A stretch of DNA of 64,000 nucleotides. It comes from Tenebrio molitor (lineage: Eukaryota > Arthropoda > Insecta > Coleoptera > Tenebrionidae). A program made the translations under genes and the position numbers. The DNA lies in NCBI RefSeq assembly GCF_963966145.1, contig NC_091051.1, forward strand, positions 1,798,001 to 1,862,000, in the 5' to 3' direction. Shown here in pieces: positions 35,243 to 46,732 of the stretch. Position 1 is the first letter of the stretch. Each line of letters starts with the position of its first letter. Under the pieces are notes generated by a model, which saw only the letters and a list, made by a program, of their open reading frames with translations, searched no databases and was not told the origin of the DNA.

Positions 35243-38200
35243 TCACATGATCGAACACATCCCTGTCAGTTCGCTGCCTTTCTGCACCGGCGGCATCTTC
35301 TTCAGGTCGACGCCTCTCAGGGCGGGCTTAACGTTCAGCTGGACCGGCTCCTCTCCCGGGGGCAGCGGCTGCGAGGGGTCGATCACCGGGTCCAGACAGG
35401 GGACGGCGTCGCACGGCACATCTTTCGGTTCTTTGGGCGCTATCACCGGTAGCTGCTTGCTTATGTTTATCTTGATTTTGCTGCCGATGCTGGCGGTAGA
35501 CGTGGGAACGCTCAACACCGGTTCGGTGTTGCCGTCTATCGAACTGGTGAAGGTCGGCTGGGACGCTTCCGCGAAGACCGACGCCTCTTCGCGTGGCGTC
35601 ACCAGTTCGTCATCTGCAACACCAGAAGCGTCAACCGTCGGTTCGGGGGGGTTCCGGGGGAACAACGTACCGGGGTCGAGGGGCTCGCTTTTGATCTTGA
35701 TTTGGCCCCCGTTCTTGATCTTGATCAGGCCCTCCTCCACGTCCATGAAACCGTCGTCGATTTGCTCCACTTTGATTGGCAGCTCTGACGCCACCGTGTC
35801 TGCGTATTCGCGGTCGTCGTCGACTTCGATCTTCTCGGGCACCACCTCGTTGATGATCACGTCGTCGTCGTCCTCCTCCTTGTTTTCTTCGTTCTCTTCT
35901 TTCTCCGGTTCTTCGACGACTTTCGTCGATTCGTCGTTAGGCGGCTTCGACTCGTCGCTCTCGTCGATCACTACCTCTTCTTCGGGCTGCTCCGCTTGCT
36001 CTTCCTCGTCGTCGTCGTCGAGGATGATCTCCAGACCTGGAATGTTCTGCTCTTCCGTTTTTTCTTTCGTCTCTTCTTCTTCCTCTTCGATTCGAGTCTC
36101 TTCGCGCGGCTCCAGCAGCGACGTCTGATAGTCTTCGTAGCACACGGGATGGTAAGTCTTGTCGTCCGCTCTGATTGCGTTCTTCAGGTGCCACTCCTCC
36201 TTGTCCTCGTTGAAGAAGTGGTCGAATCTGTCTTGGCACACTTCGCAGTGCGCGTCTTGGATATCGGGGTCGGCGAGGACGCTCGGTATTTCTACCTCTT
36301 CGTCGGCGTCATCGCCGGCGCCCTCCGCTTGCGACTGCTGCTGGTCGAAGTAGTTCTTCTCGCGCTCCTCCAAGTCTTCGATCTCTTCGTAGTTCTTCCA
36401 GTCGGACAGCGAATAGTACCACCTGCGACTCGCCGCCACTCTGATGTTCTTTTTGCCCTTGCGGTTCTGCCGGAAGTGCCAGTCGAGGTGTTGGCTGTAG
36501 TGCATGCTTTGTTCTGGGGGGAAACGCATGCCGCAACTGCTGCACTGCATGCCGGAGTAGAGCGCCTCGTAGAGGTGGTTCTGGCGCTGCTTCAGGCTCT
36601 CCGGTCTGGCGAAGAGCACCGGCCTGAGGTGCTCGAGAGGGTTGCGCTTGATCGGTTTGGGCGGCGGTGGTAGTTGTGGTTGGTGGTGGTGGTGCTGGTA
36701 GTGATGATGATGATGTTGTTGTTGTGGCGGCGGCGGCTCGACCACCGGTTCTTTGGTGGCGACTATCCCCGTGGCCACCAGTTTTTGGAAGAGTTCGTTG
36801 ATGTTGACTCCGGCGGGGAGGACCGGTACCGGTGGGACGTGGGGCACCGAGTCCAGGGAGTGACTGTTTTGGGTGTCGGGAGGATTCGACGGCAAGTTTT
36901 CGACTTGGTAACCTCCGCTGTTGGCGATCGGCGTCATCGAGGATGTCATCACGCTCGACAGAACGTCCAAGTTGTCTGGAAGAGAAGAAGAAGAAGGTGG
37001 TGGTGAACACAACGAGTCGAATCGGGAAAGAATTCGTAACTTACTCTGCTGCATGAAGTGTTGGAAGAAGTGCGGCGAGTTCGAGTTCCTGTCTTGCTCA
37101 TCTTCCACTTTTTTCTTGCGTGAGAAGACGGGCAAAGCAGGCTCGTTAATGTCGATGTTGGGCAAGGCCGAGCCGTCCTGACTGTCGTCGGTCTCGGCGA
37201 CTTGCCCGCCCTCCATGTCTTTTATGCGCACCAGCCCTGGTTTAACGCCTCTCGGCAGCACTGAAAACCTGATAAAGTGTTTCTTATCATGGACAGTTAT
37301 AGGTTTAGGGAGGCCACCAAATTCAACTTTAAATGGAACATCATTTATTAAAACAGTTTTCAAAGCATCTACAAATTTTAATGTATGAGTTTCACCATCA
37401 ATAACAAACTTTTGCACTTTGGCATCCAGGAATACGGGAACCAGGATTTTCGCGTCGATTATCAGATTTACTTTGCCCGCGACCAAGTCCGTTCTTTTCG
37501 CGGTGCCGATTTTCACTTGGGGCGGCGGCCCGTCTAGCTTGACCACGGTCATCTGGCCGTTTAGGTCGATCGTGATGCCGGGCCCCCCGAAGTAGCACTC
37601 GTACGGCCTCCCGTCGATAAATATCTCCCTGCTGGGGGCGCCCAGCCTCGTCTTGTGCATCGTTCCGCCGATGCTGACGTCTTTGTACGGTTCGTTGAAC
37701 GACAACAAGTACGCGTCGTTGTCGTCGAAGACGACGCGACGGTTCCCGTTTTGGAACGAGATCTCCTTCGGATCGTCCCAGTTCATGAAGACGATCGCCG
37801 TCTCCTCGTAGTACCGGATGTCGCGCGGCACCCCGTCGATGTTGATCGTCTTGATGTCGTCTTGGTTGACCGAGTCCACGGTCACCTCGGCCGGGAGCTC
37901 GGGCGACTTCTTCCCGTCCGCCTCCCCCGGTACCGCCCCGAACTCGCTTGACTGCTGCGGCCGCGCAGGGAAGTTCGGCCCGATGGGCCTCCACGCGTTC
38001 ATTTGGTGCAGCCACGGTCTGATACCCGCCGGTCTGGGGTGCGGCCCCGGGTGCGGGTTCTCCCAGTGGCGCCTCTTGCCCCTCCAGTACGGACCCCCCC
38101 TTCGCGACTCCCTCGGGAACTTGTGGAAGCTGACCCGGTCGTCCTTGTCCCCGAATTTCCCCTCGCCGCCCTCTTCTCCGAAGTCCAACTCTTCGTCGCT

Positions 38201-41200
38201 GACCGGCTGAAGGCTCCCCACCGACGACTCCTCCTTGTCTTTCAGCTGGGCCTCCTTCAGCTTCTGGTGCTCGATCTGCGCGATGATCTTGTTCATCAGC
38301 TGCTTCTCCTGCTCCTTCGTCATCGTTCCCGCCTTGATGCATTGCTCGTCGTCCGACGAAATAATAATCTTCTTCATGCTGTCGTTGGGGGGCACCCGCA
38401 AGTCTTCGTCTTCTTGGGGGCGCTTCTTCCGGACTAAACCACCGCTCCGATTAGAACCGCGACTCAACGCACAAATCTCGACTAACTTACATGACTTGGA
38501 CATGATCTTGTCCCAGCCGGTGGCGTTGGCCAGCTTGGCTCTCACCGCATCGAAATCCGACGACTTCTTCGGCGACTCCTTCTCCTTCTCTTTTTCCGCC
38601 AGCGAAATGATCGGCGGCGGAGGTGTGGGGGGACGCTCGGGTTGCACGACCGGCAGCACCGTCCGCAAATCCGTGTCCTCGTTACCGAACAACCTAGAAA
38701 AACAACAAACAATCACTCAAATCCGCACGCGTCCCCTGCAAAAACCTACGCGTCGAACACTTCGCTCTTGGACTTTTTGTTCTGGCCGCTCTCGAGGTTC
38801 TCCGTCGACGTCCTCTTCTTCGCCACCTCGTTCAGCTGTCTCAGATCCACGTCCACCGCTTTACCTGCAACTCAACAGTCCAACTCCACCCGACTCGACC
38901 CACCACACACGACTTACTACTACTCTTGTCGTCCGGGTCGATTTGCATACGCGCCTGTTTCTCCGGGGGCCCCGCCAATCTCAAATCCGTGTCTTGACTG
39001 GGTTCGGGACTGTACGACGGCGACCTGTTCCTCCTGATGTAATTCCTGTTCTTCCCCTTGGCACCCCCCTTGAAGGTCGCGCACGCCTCGATCTTGTGAC
39101 CCTTCGCGTCCCTTTCGCGCTTCGCCTCCTTGAATCCTCCCCCCTTTTTGTCGTTGTGATCTTTCTTTTTGTGCCTGCTGGGCGACTTGGTCGGCGACTT
39201 CGTCTCACTTTTATCACTTTTACTCTTTGTTGGCGAGTCCAACAGACTGACGGAACTCTTAACCGAGAACGCTTTCGCATCCGTATCGGCGACATTTTTG
39301 CTACGTGACGGTTTGATCGGTTTTTGTTCGGACTGTCTGGACTTTGGGAAGGTTTTGGATTTGTCTAGTTTGTTTTGGGATGGTGGGGCATTGTCTTTAT
39401 TAACTAAACGAGCGTCGACACGGCCGTCTCGAACGCTCTTTGTATTTGTAACAACTTTATTATTAGAATCTAATATTGCAGTCTTAGATCCTAACGAGAC
39501 ACCACTACTAGTGCTACTGTTGGTTCCGTTGCTAGTCTTGTCGGTCTGCTGGCGCAGCAGACGCGGGTCGCGCGTCGGCTTCGTCGCCGCCGCCACCAGA
39601 GCGCCGCTCACGGGAGTTATTCGGGGCATCGACTGTTGCACCCGCGAACTCCCACCCTGAAATTCATCCTCAAACTCAACCACCGCTCTTGACCACCCCA
39701 CAATCCCACTTACCAAACCGGCCTTCGCCTTGCCCAATCCGATCGGCATCGACTGCTTGCCCACCTCCGGCATCAACTGTTTCGCCACTTCCGGCTTCAA
39801 CAAAATGTTCTACAAAACAAACGACAATCAACAAAACGACAACAAACGCAACAAATCATCAAAGCGCACGATAAAAACAACCGCAACGATAACAACTCGA
39901 CAAAACGCGATCGCGGTCACTGCTCATCTTCGAATCTCTGGTAAAGAACCGATTTAGGCGTCGACTCTTTCAGCATCTTCGGGTAACAGTACGCGGGCCT
40001 ACTCGGGGTGTCTCCCCCGCCTCCCCCCGACTCCACGTTCTCCTGCAACTCCTTCCGGATCCTTTCCAGAGCTTCCGCCGCGAATCTCTCCACCACGCTC
40101 TTGTAGCAACTGTGATCGTTTTCCGCGGTCTTGAGACTCGCCACGATGCTGTTAACTTTGTTGTCCGATTCCGTCGAAAACTGAGCCCCGATCCCTTCGA
40201 TCTCCTTCAAGCAGTTCTTGCTCGATTGTTTTGTCTCGTTCAAATGCGAGACCACTCGATCGTCCACTCCTCTGATCAACCTGTTGAAGAACTCCTTGCT
40301 CTGGACTCTGGAATCGTTGATCGCTCGACGCACTGACGTCTCGTCGTTGGCCGTCGTGTTCTTCACGCGACCAATCAGAGACGACTGAGTGGTCATGACG
40401 TCGTTAACGCACAACATGTAGTCGTTCATCAGTTGTTTCATCGAGTTGACGCACCGCACGGTCATCGACTCCATCTCTTCGATCTTGGCCAAATTGTAAT
40501 TTTCCAGGTCCCGAATCGCTTTCTTTTGATCGTCGAAACAACAAGGCACCGGGAGCGAGTCGACGCGTTTGTCGAACTCTCGACACAACGCGTCCGGATC
40601 GAAAGTGAAACCGTCATCTCGAGAGTCGATCTTTTCCGAGTACTCCGACAGACGTTTGCACATCTTCCAGGCGTTCTCTCTCAAACAGGTGACGTTCGCG
40701 TGGACCTGGCCCAACGAGAGGGTCTGATTGTGTGCGTGGTCTCTCGTAGCGCTCTGCAAAATCTCGAGCGAGTCCCCGAACAACGTGCACGCATTTTTGG
40801 CCGCCGTCGCGTTCCTCAAAGTCGCCTCTCGCTGTTTCTCGTACTTTTGACGGAACAAACTCTCGTGTTTGATCGACGTGTCGCAGACTTTCCGCAGCTG
40901 TTCGGCGGCGGATCTCAACTCGACCTCCCTCTTCTCCAGGTGGCCCAAAACGTACCGCTCTCGCCTCGCCGTCACCTCTTTCTCCACCAGCTGTCGCTGC
41001 AGCTCTTCCAGCCGCGCTTCTTTGGTCGCACTTTCCGACTCCAACTCCTCGATTCTGCTCTTTGACTCGCCCAACTTCCGCTTGTTGTGCTCGTTTTCTC
41101 TCTCGACTCGATCGAGAGCTTCGCACAACTTGTCGTACTCGTCTTTCGCCATGTAGAAACCCTCTCCGGAGCGTGCCGCCGCCAACTCTCTCCTCAACCT

Positions 41201-44200
41201 GGCGATTTCGTCCTTCAGGTCTTTCAAAACGTTCGCGTGCTTTCTGTTTTCGTTGACTTGGGGACAATTCGACACGTTTCGCGCCACCTGAGCGTAATCC
41301 AGCGTGCTGACGGTCTCGTCCCAGACGCTCGCCGCTCCAGAAATCGTCGCGATCATGCAGGTCTTGGTCTTGCCCCCTAAACTGTCCTGGAGGATCCTCG
41401 TCAGCTTCGAGTCTCTGTACGGGACGTGCTGGGCTTTCTGCGCCAAAGCTTTGATAACTTTTCCGAGCGTCAACAGCGACTTGTTGATGTTCCCCGCTTC
41501 TCTGGCGCGCATCTCTGTCGATCCCGACCGTCCGATGTTCTCGCTCCCGGCGAGGTCCACCAGGTACAGCTTCCCGACTTTGATGAGCTCGTCGCCCTCC
41601 ACCGTCAACTCTCGCGTCACCACCGACAGCGTGAATATCGAGTGGGACCTGGAGCTCTGCCGGTTCACGTTCGTCGACGTCGTCTGTCGCTCCGCCAGGC
41701 CGACTTGGAGCAACTCGTTCACTTCCTGCACGGTGAAGACCGTCGCTTCTTTCACTCCTTTCACGCACACCGAACCTCTGTTTTCCGGATCGTCGTAGAT
41801 CTTGACGGTTGTACCGCCACCGGTGAGGAGATCTCGCACTTCCTCGTTGTAAATCTCAATGAAAGACACTCTGACGGTGTGTTCGATCTTAGAATCGATG
41901 CGTTCGAGCTCGTCGAAAAGGTGAGAGGCAGATCTGGGAATCATACCGACGGAGACGTCTTCCAAAGTGTCGATTCTGTCGCCGATCATCGTGTACGTCT
42001 TCCCCGTGCCGGTTTGGCCGTACGCGAATACCGTACAGTTGTATCCCGCGATGATGCAATCGATCAGAGGTGACACCACCGAGTTGTAGACTTCTTTCTG
42101 GGAAGTCTCCTCGCCAAAGACTCCGTCGAAGCCGTATCGCCTCTCCACCGCTCCGGACCTGACCACCAACTCGTTATTCGTCATGTGCTGGACGACGTTC
42201 TCGCAATTTATCGTCGTTTCGTGCTCGTTAAACGGTCTCTGCCGTATGTACACCTTCACCGGTTGATTCTTCCTTTTGGCGCTTCCGCTGTGATTCATTT
42301 TGGGCAAATACGTCTTGTCACTTGTCACTCACGCGACAACAAACACGCAAAACAAAAACAAAACAAAAAATTGAACGAGCGCTTTGATAATTCGTCACCT
42401 ACGACTCTCCATCTCTTTACCTGCGTCCTCACCGGAAGATTGTTCGCCACCACGGCGTTCGGATTGCTCTCCAGCTGCTTCTGCAGCTTGACCTGCGTCT
42501 GCAACAGCTCCAGCTTCAACTTTTTCTGTTGCAGCTCGATCAGTTCCTTTTGTTTCTGGATCAGTTTCTGCTGCATCGTGAAGGTTTCCATGTCTAGGGC
42601 CGCGGTCGCGGGTTCGGGAACGATGGGAGCCATCTCGGCTTTGTTTTTCGTTGTTTTTAGGAATTTGGGATTGAAATGGATGCTGTTGGACGGGGGTTGG
42701 GCCGTGACGGGCCAGGCCGGATCTAGCATGCTTATCTGGACGTCTATGGCGTAGAGCTTCATCTGGGGGAAGATGTTGTTCCAGGTTTGGCGGAGTTTGA
42801 ACATTTCCGCGCGAGTTTCTTCGTCCACCTGCAAAGTCGGCACGTTTAACAACGACTTAGAATTTACGGTGTTTTGGTGTCGAACGCTCGACGATTTTGC
42901 AAAAACTTTACCTAATTTGGGTTCCCTCATCGTTAATTTTCACCGGTGCACCAAAATTCAAATCGATCGATCAAGGCCAACTGATAAGCCCACCGTTGTT
43001 TCGTATCATTGTAATTTGTAAAACAATCGTTATCAATTGTCACCTTATCATTTAGTACTCCGCCAGTGAGTCACGCGGGACAACAAAATCGAACTATTCC
43101 ATCGAAGAACATTTTTGTTATTCAAATATTAAAAAAAGAAAAAACTAGTTCACAGTAAATTGTCTGACTTTTACTTCTTGGAATATTTTTATATTTTGTT
43201 GTTTTATCACCGTTAGATAAATTCTCTCGATTTGTTAATTTGCTTTACCGCTAAATAAACACACCAAAAATTATCTTTCCGAGAACCGAATTTGACAGTA
43301 GGATGATAATCGCTCCGAGCGCAATATTTTCATCGAATAATACTGCAGAAATTAGGTTAACACAATAAATTCTTGGTGGTTATCAAAAAATAATATAAGA
43401 AAGAGCATGTTAAGAATAAAATAAAATGAATTGTTATATAACAAGTACAAAAAGGCGATTCCATTTGGCATTTTGTTTTTGCGGGCAGCTCTGTTGTCTT
43501 GTCTTGCGACATGTAATAATACGTAATAATAATATTAACAAATAATAAAACGTGTTGTGCAACTCGCAGTGCCACCTGCAGAAACCTTCCCCATCGCAGT
43601 AAGAACAGAAAAAAAAACACAACAAAATGAGACATGAACGAAACATTTTTGGGCACTTCTTCGGCCCCAAAAATGATAATTTCAACTCCTGTCGAAACCG
43701 GTCGTCTGAAGTAACTTACCACTTTGAAAACGCTGCAGAACGTCTTGACGATATTTTGGCTGAAGAGTGTCGTGTAAGTTTGTCCAATGTTCTTGGCGAT
43801 ACAGTCGACGAGATACAGAATAGGAAGTTTGACATTGGTCTGAACCTGTATGGGAATAAACTCACACCATTGTAACACTAAAGCTTTCGACTACGAATAA
43901 GATGCTACGTCTAGTATCACACACGTAGCGAATAATTATCTAAATGTTTTACCTGCGACTTCGACTATTACACTCTAGTTTAGAACACTTTTTATTCAGT
44001 TTTTGCTAGTGTTAAATTTGTGGCGCACCTTCGTCACACGAGGGCCGCCTCGACTCAAGCAAACATGTCTGAATGAGAGAAAATTAAGTTGTGAGAGAGG
44101 GGTGCGGGCCCCGTGGCGGCCTAGACGCAGACAGTGTATCTTGCAATGCAAAAATAAATTATCGTACTTTCAAACTGTTTATTAAAATATATCACAAGAG

Positions 44201-44471
44201 ACTAGATTGAGTCAGGTACGTTACAATGTGTGGCTGGGGAATGTTTGGGTACATTTCGGCCCAATTTTAGCTTAGATAACAATCAAAAAATAACCTTATC
44301 GAGGTGCTCTTCGATCGCCTCCACGATGAGCGGGGCGTGCGCCAGGTTTTCTTCCGCCAGCATCGTCAGCACGTTGATCAGCGGTTTGCTGTTGAAAGTG
44401 AGATCCGTCAGGCTGGAGGTGTACTCCGCCTTGATCTCTTCGCTGTTCATCGTGGTCTCCGTTAAAATCAT
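35243..44471 (-). CDS. Pcf11: Pre-mRNA cleavage complex II protein Pcf11
   Basis: Nine exons join in phase to 1,661 residues: 44471-44295, 43845-43720, 42828-42421, 39809-39714, 39656-38918, 38864-38750, 38693-38491, 38433-37045 and 36975-35243. The N-terminus is the RNA polymerase II CTD-interacting domain (YTSSLTDLTFNSKPLINVLT, LPILYLVDCIAKNIG). DPAWPVTAQPP, a Gln-rich coiled coil and long charged linkers follow. Two zinc fingers (CSSCGMRFP..H..H and CEVCQDRF..H..C) flank the SRRWYYSLSDW segment. A His run lies before them, and the C-terminus is acidic. Pcf11 couples transcription termination to 3' end cleavage. A second in-frame Met is at 44,450. The intron 42420-39810 contains a complete kinesin gene. 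AATAAA is at 34,976-34,971. Confidence 0.94.
39917..42298 (-). CDS. Kinesin-5 (Eg5/KLP61F-type) motor protein, intronless, nested in a Pcf11 intron
   Basis: A single uninterrupted ORF encodes 793 residues starting MNHSGSAKRK. The motor domain (about 13-360) is intact: P-loop GQTGTGKT (94-101), switch I NRQSSRSH, switch II DLAGSEN followed by NIGRSGSTEMRAREAG, and the kinesin-5 neck. The coiled-coil stalk begins with the kinesin-5-like RRELAAARSGEGFYM. The C-terminus has a BimC-box-like TPSRPAYCYP. Kinesin-5 tetramers slide antiparallel spindle microtubules. At 793 residues it is shorter than the usual roughly 1,000-1,070, mainly in the stalk. It lies in the same orientation as Pcf11 and fills 2,382 of the 2,611 bp intron. 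No AATAAA occurs between its stop and the Pcf11 acceptor 107 bp on. It may be a retrogene, or an old gene that lost introns. Confidence 0.92.
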   Translation of the reverse strand: MNHSGSAKRKNQPVKVYIRQRPFNEHETTINCENVVQHMTNNELVVRSGAVERRYGFDGVFGEETSQKEVYNSVVSPLIDCIIAGYNCTVFAYGQTGTGKTYTMIGDRIDTLEDVSVGMIPRSASHLFDELERIDSKIEHTVRVSFIEIYNEEVRDLLTGGGTTVKIYDDPENRGSVCVKGVKEATVFTVQEVNELLQVGLAERQTTSTNVNRQSSRSHSIFTLSVVTRELTVEGDELIKVGKLYLVDLAGSENIGRSGSTEMRAREAGNINKSLLTLGKVIKALAQKAQHVPYRDSKLTRILQDSLGGKTKTCMIATISGAASVWDETVSTLDYAQVARNVSNCPQVNENRKHANVLKDLKDEIARLRRELAAARSGEGFYMAKDEYDKLCEALDRVERENEHNKRKLGESKSRIEELESESATKEARLEELQRQLVEKEVTARRERYVLGHLEKREVELRSAAEQLRKVCDTSIKHESLFRQKYEKQREATLRNATAAKNACTLFGDSLEILQSATRDHAHNQTLSLGQVHANVTCLRENAWKMCKRLSEYSEKIDSRDDGFTFDPDALCREFDKRVDSLPVPCCFDDQKKAIRDLENYNLAKIEEMESMTVRCVNSMKQLMNDYMLCVNDVMTTQSSLIGRVKNTTANDETSVRRAINDSRVQSKEFFNRLIRGVDDRVVSHLNETKQSSKNCLKEIEGIGAQFSTESDNKVNSIVASLKTAENDHSCYKSVVERFAAEALERIRKELQENVESGGGGGDTPSRPAYCYPKMLKESTPKSVLYQRFEDEQ

Positions 44472-45399
44472 GTGAACGCCCTGGAACGAAAAACGCAAAC
44501 ATTAATTAACATCTTCCTGACGCGACGATTTTTCGATCGCGAGTCGAACGAACCGCAATCAATTCAAGTCATTTCCACGCCACATTATTCATTCGGCTCG
44601 ACAACACAAACTCGCGACGAAGACAATTTACATAAAGTTTCTACGACACAAGTATACATTCAATTCTCGACACCGAAAATCAATCGTTCTGCGAGTCGAT
44701 ACAACAAAAACGATTTTACCTTTAAATAAGGAACAAGAATTATCTTCGAGAAACGTTCGAAATAAAACTGCACGCACCACTCGACACTGCACAAGTGACT
44801 GTCCAGAGACGTTCAGCAAATATTTATACCTGGATGACTTTGCCAACTACTTAGTTAATAATTTACCTGGCCCTTTACAGAAAACAACCCCTTGATAAGA
44901 ATAGGTAGGATAATACTACCTGGGCTAATTACTTCAGAGTAATCTGACGCACGAAAATAAACTACACATTTAAATTTACTCTCCCCCGGAAAACAATATT
45001 GTTCACTATTTTTAACGCCGTTTCCAATCGTCATTAATCTACCGAACCGGCCAAAACTTAACAATCACTCAAGCTTCGTGTAATAAAAGAGGTAATAAAA
45101 TTTCACTGGATATAAATCGATCGAAGAAACTGTACGTAAACATGTTTTTATTCGAAAACATTTTTTTCCAAAGAAAGAAAAGTATTCAGCAATTAACTAA
45201 CGGTCTTAGAAATCATTTATTAATCGCAAATTACGTAATCTTCTTCGTATTTTTTAAGTAAGCAAAGTTGCATTTCAACCAGGTAATAAATTAAACAACT
45301 TATGTCACAGCAATAATAGAAACGTCGGAAAAATCGATTCACCAACTCGTAATAAATAGGTAAACTTCATGCACTATCCCACCTCCACCCGGCGGCACG
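44472..45399. other. Upstream region of Pcf11
   Basis: A probable 5'UTR splice acceptor (TCGTTCCAG) sits about 10 bp before the chosen Pcf11 start. A non-coding first exon is therefore expected somewhere in 44,500-45,100, but I cannot place it. No other gene is seen. Confidence 0.45.
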
Positions 45400-46508
45400 G
45401 CAATTTTGCCGGAGTACATACACTATTACGGATATTACTATCAAGTAATAGTGCAGTGCTTATCAACATAATTACCGGCGTCTCGCCTCCGCATTTTGAC
45501 TTTGTTGTGTATTATGTTCTGTGTCAATGTTAAGGAACTTCCTCACGATGTGACATGAGTATAATAATATACCTTTTTGAATTTCAACTACCAATGTGTT
45601 ATCTAAATCCAGAATTTTTAAATTTTTAAAAAGAGATTGCGGTACTATTCCCGTTGCTGAAATTACAAGTGGTAAAATCGAAATTTTTTCTAAACACCAA
45701 AGATTTCTCATAGCAACGGACAGCTCTAAATATTTATTAATTTTTGTGTTATATGTCTGTGTTATATTATGTGAATTTGGAACAGCTATATCTAAAAGAT
45801 ATGCTTGCTTTTGTTGTTTATTTAAAATAATAATGTCTGGTCTGTTATGCTTAATATGAATGTCAGTTAAAATTGTTCTATCAAAATATAACTTGTAACT
45901 GTCATTTTCCAAACAACTTTCTGGTGTATAACTATAATGTGGTTGTGTATTCTTTAATAAATTGAATTTAACAGCTAAATTCATGTGTATAATTTTAGCG
46001 AATATATCGTGTCGTTTTTTATATTCGCTTTGAGCCAAAACGGTGCAAGAAGAAATAATGTGTTCAATTGTTTCCCCTTCAGTTCCGCAAATCCTACATT
46101 TATCAATTATCGATTGTAAACCGCATATGTGTTTTTTATAATTTCTTGTATTTATAACACGATCTTGAATTGCAAATATAAAACCCTCCGTCTCTGGGTG
46201 AATATTTGATTTCTTAAGCCATGCATGAGATGCCTGAATATTAACTTCTGGTTGTTCCAGTTCTTTAAAGTATCTCCCATGTAAAGACTTCTGTTTTATA
46301 TTTGCTATTGTGTCAGGTATATTTGGCTTAACAATGTCTGAAATTATATTATCACTTAAATTTAAAGGTGTGTAGCCTTTATCGGCTGAAACCAAAGCAT
46401 TGAAAAATGTGTTATCACGAGCTCTATTGAGGAAATAATTTTTTAGTGAAGCAATTTGATTTTTTAGCAGTATTTCTAGATTTGAAAAACCCCTACCACC
46501 GTTTTCGC
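45400..46508 (-). pseudogene. R4/Dong-like non-LTR retrotransposon, 5'-truncated copy
   Basis: Reading on the minus strand from 46,508, an open frame (NGGRGFSNLEILLKNQ...) runs to the stop at 45,472. It encodes the C-terminal part of an RLE-type retrotransposon protein: a CCHC finger (CRICGTEGETIEHIISSC), then a PD-(D/E)xK restriction-like endonuclease segment (RPDIIILN, LLDIAVPNSHN). The reverse transcriptase is missing and an in-frame stop precedes the start of similarity, so the copy is 5'-truncated. It shows no internal stops, suggesting recent insertion. A 3'UTR extends to about 45,400. Confidence 0.75.
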
Positions 46509-46554
46509 GTGGTTAAAATTTATTACACAGTCTAGGACTGGTTTACAAATCTAT

Positions 46555-46732
46555 GAGGGGCATGGTGACCAACTCAATAGACCGGGACCAATGGCTTAAC
46601 GTGACTTCCGAATCACGAGACAGAATATAGCCTTTTTTTTTTAATTATTTTAAATTTCGCCCTGGGTCGGAATCGAACCCGCGACCCTCGCGTCTCTGAG
46701 CCGAAACGGACTCCCTTAGGCTATATTCTGCA
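46555..46732 (-). repeat. tRNA-derived SINE-like repeat with terminal hairpin
   Basis: On the minus strand a Pol III A box (TAGCCTAAGGG, 46,723-46,713) and B box (GGGTTCGATTCC, 46,680-46,669) are spaced 44 nt apart, as in tRNA genes. An A-rich tail follows. The body is bounded by a 12 bp inverted pair, CAGAATATAGCC (46,621-46,632) and GGCTATATTCTG (46,719-46,730). The adjoining GGCTTAACGTGACTTCCGAA resembles an arthropod repeat that is often found linked to such tRNA-like segments. It does not fold as a complete tRNA, so it is not called a tRNA gene. Confidence 0.6.

Noticed and set aside
35247..36673. Long open frames opposite Pcf11 exon 9
   Set aside because: Ser/Leu/Phe-rich complements of the acidic Pcf11 region; no start context or domain.
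40614..41768. 384-codon open frame overlapping the kinesin gene in another frame
   Set aside because: Composition (Arg/Glu/Gly repeats) and full overlap with a conserved motor gene mark it as a shadow frame.
42296..42328. Upstream extension of the kinesin frame to 42,328
   Set aside because: The extension would begin with GTG, not ATG; the first ATG in frame is at 42,298-42,296 and matches a normal N-terminus.
46669..46723. Possible tRNA gene (A and B boxes)
   Set aside because: Acceptor and anticodon stems cannot be completed; A-rich tail and flanking hairpin indicate a SINE-like repeat.
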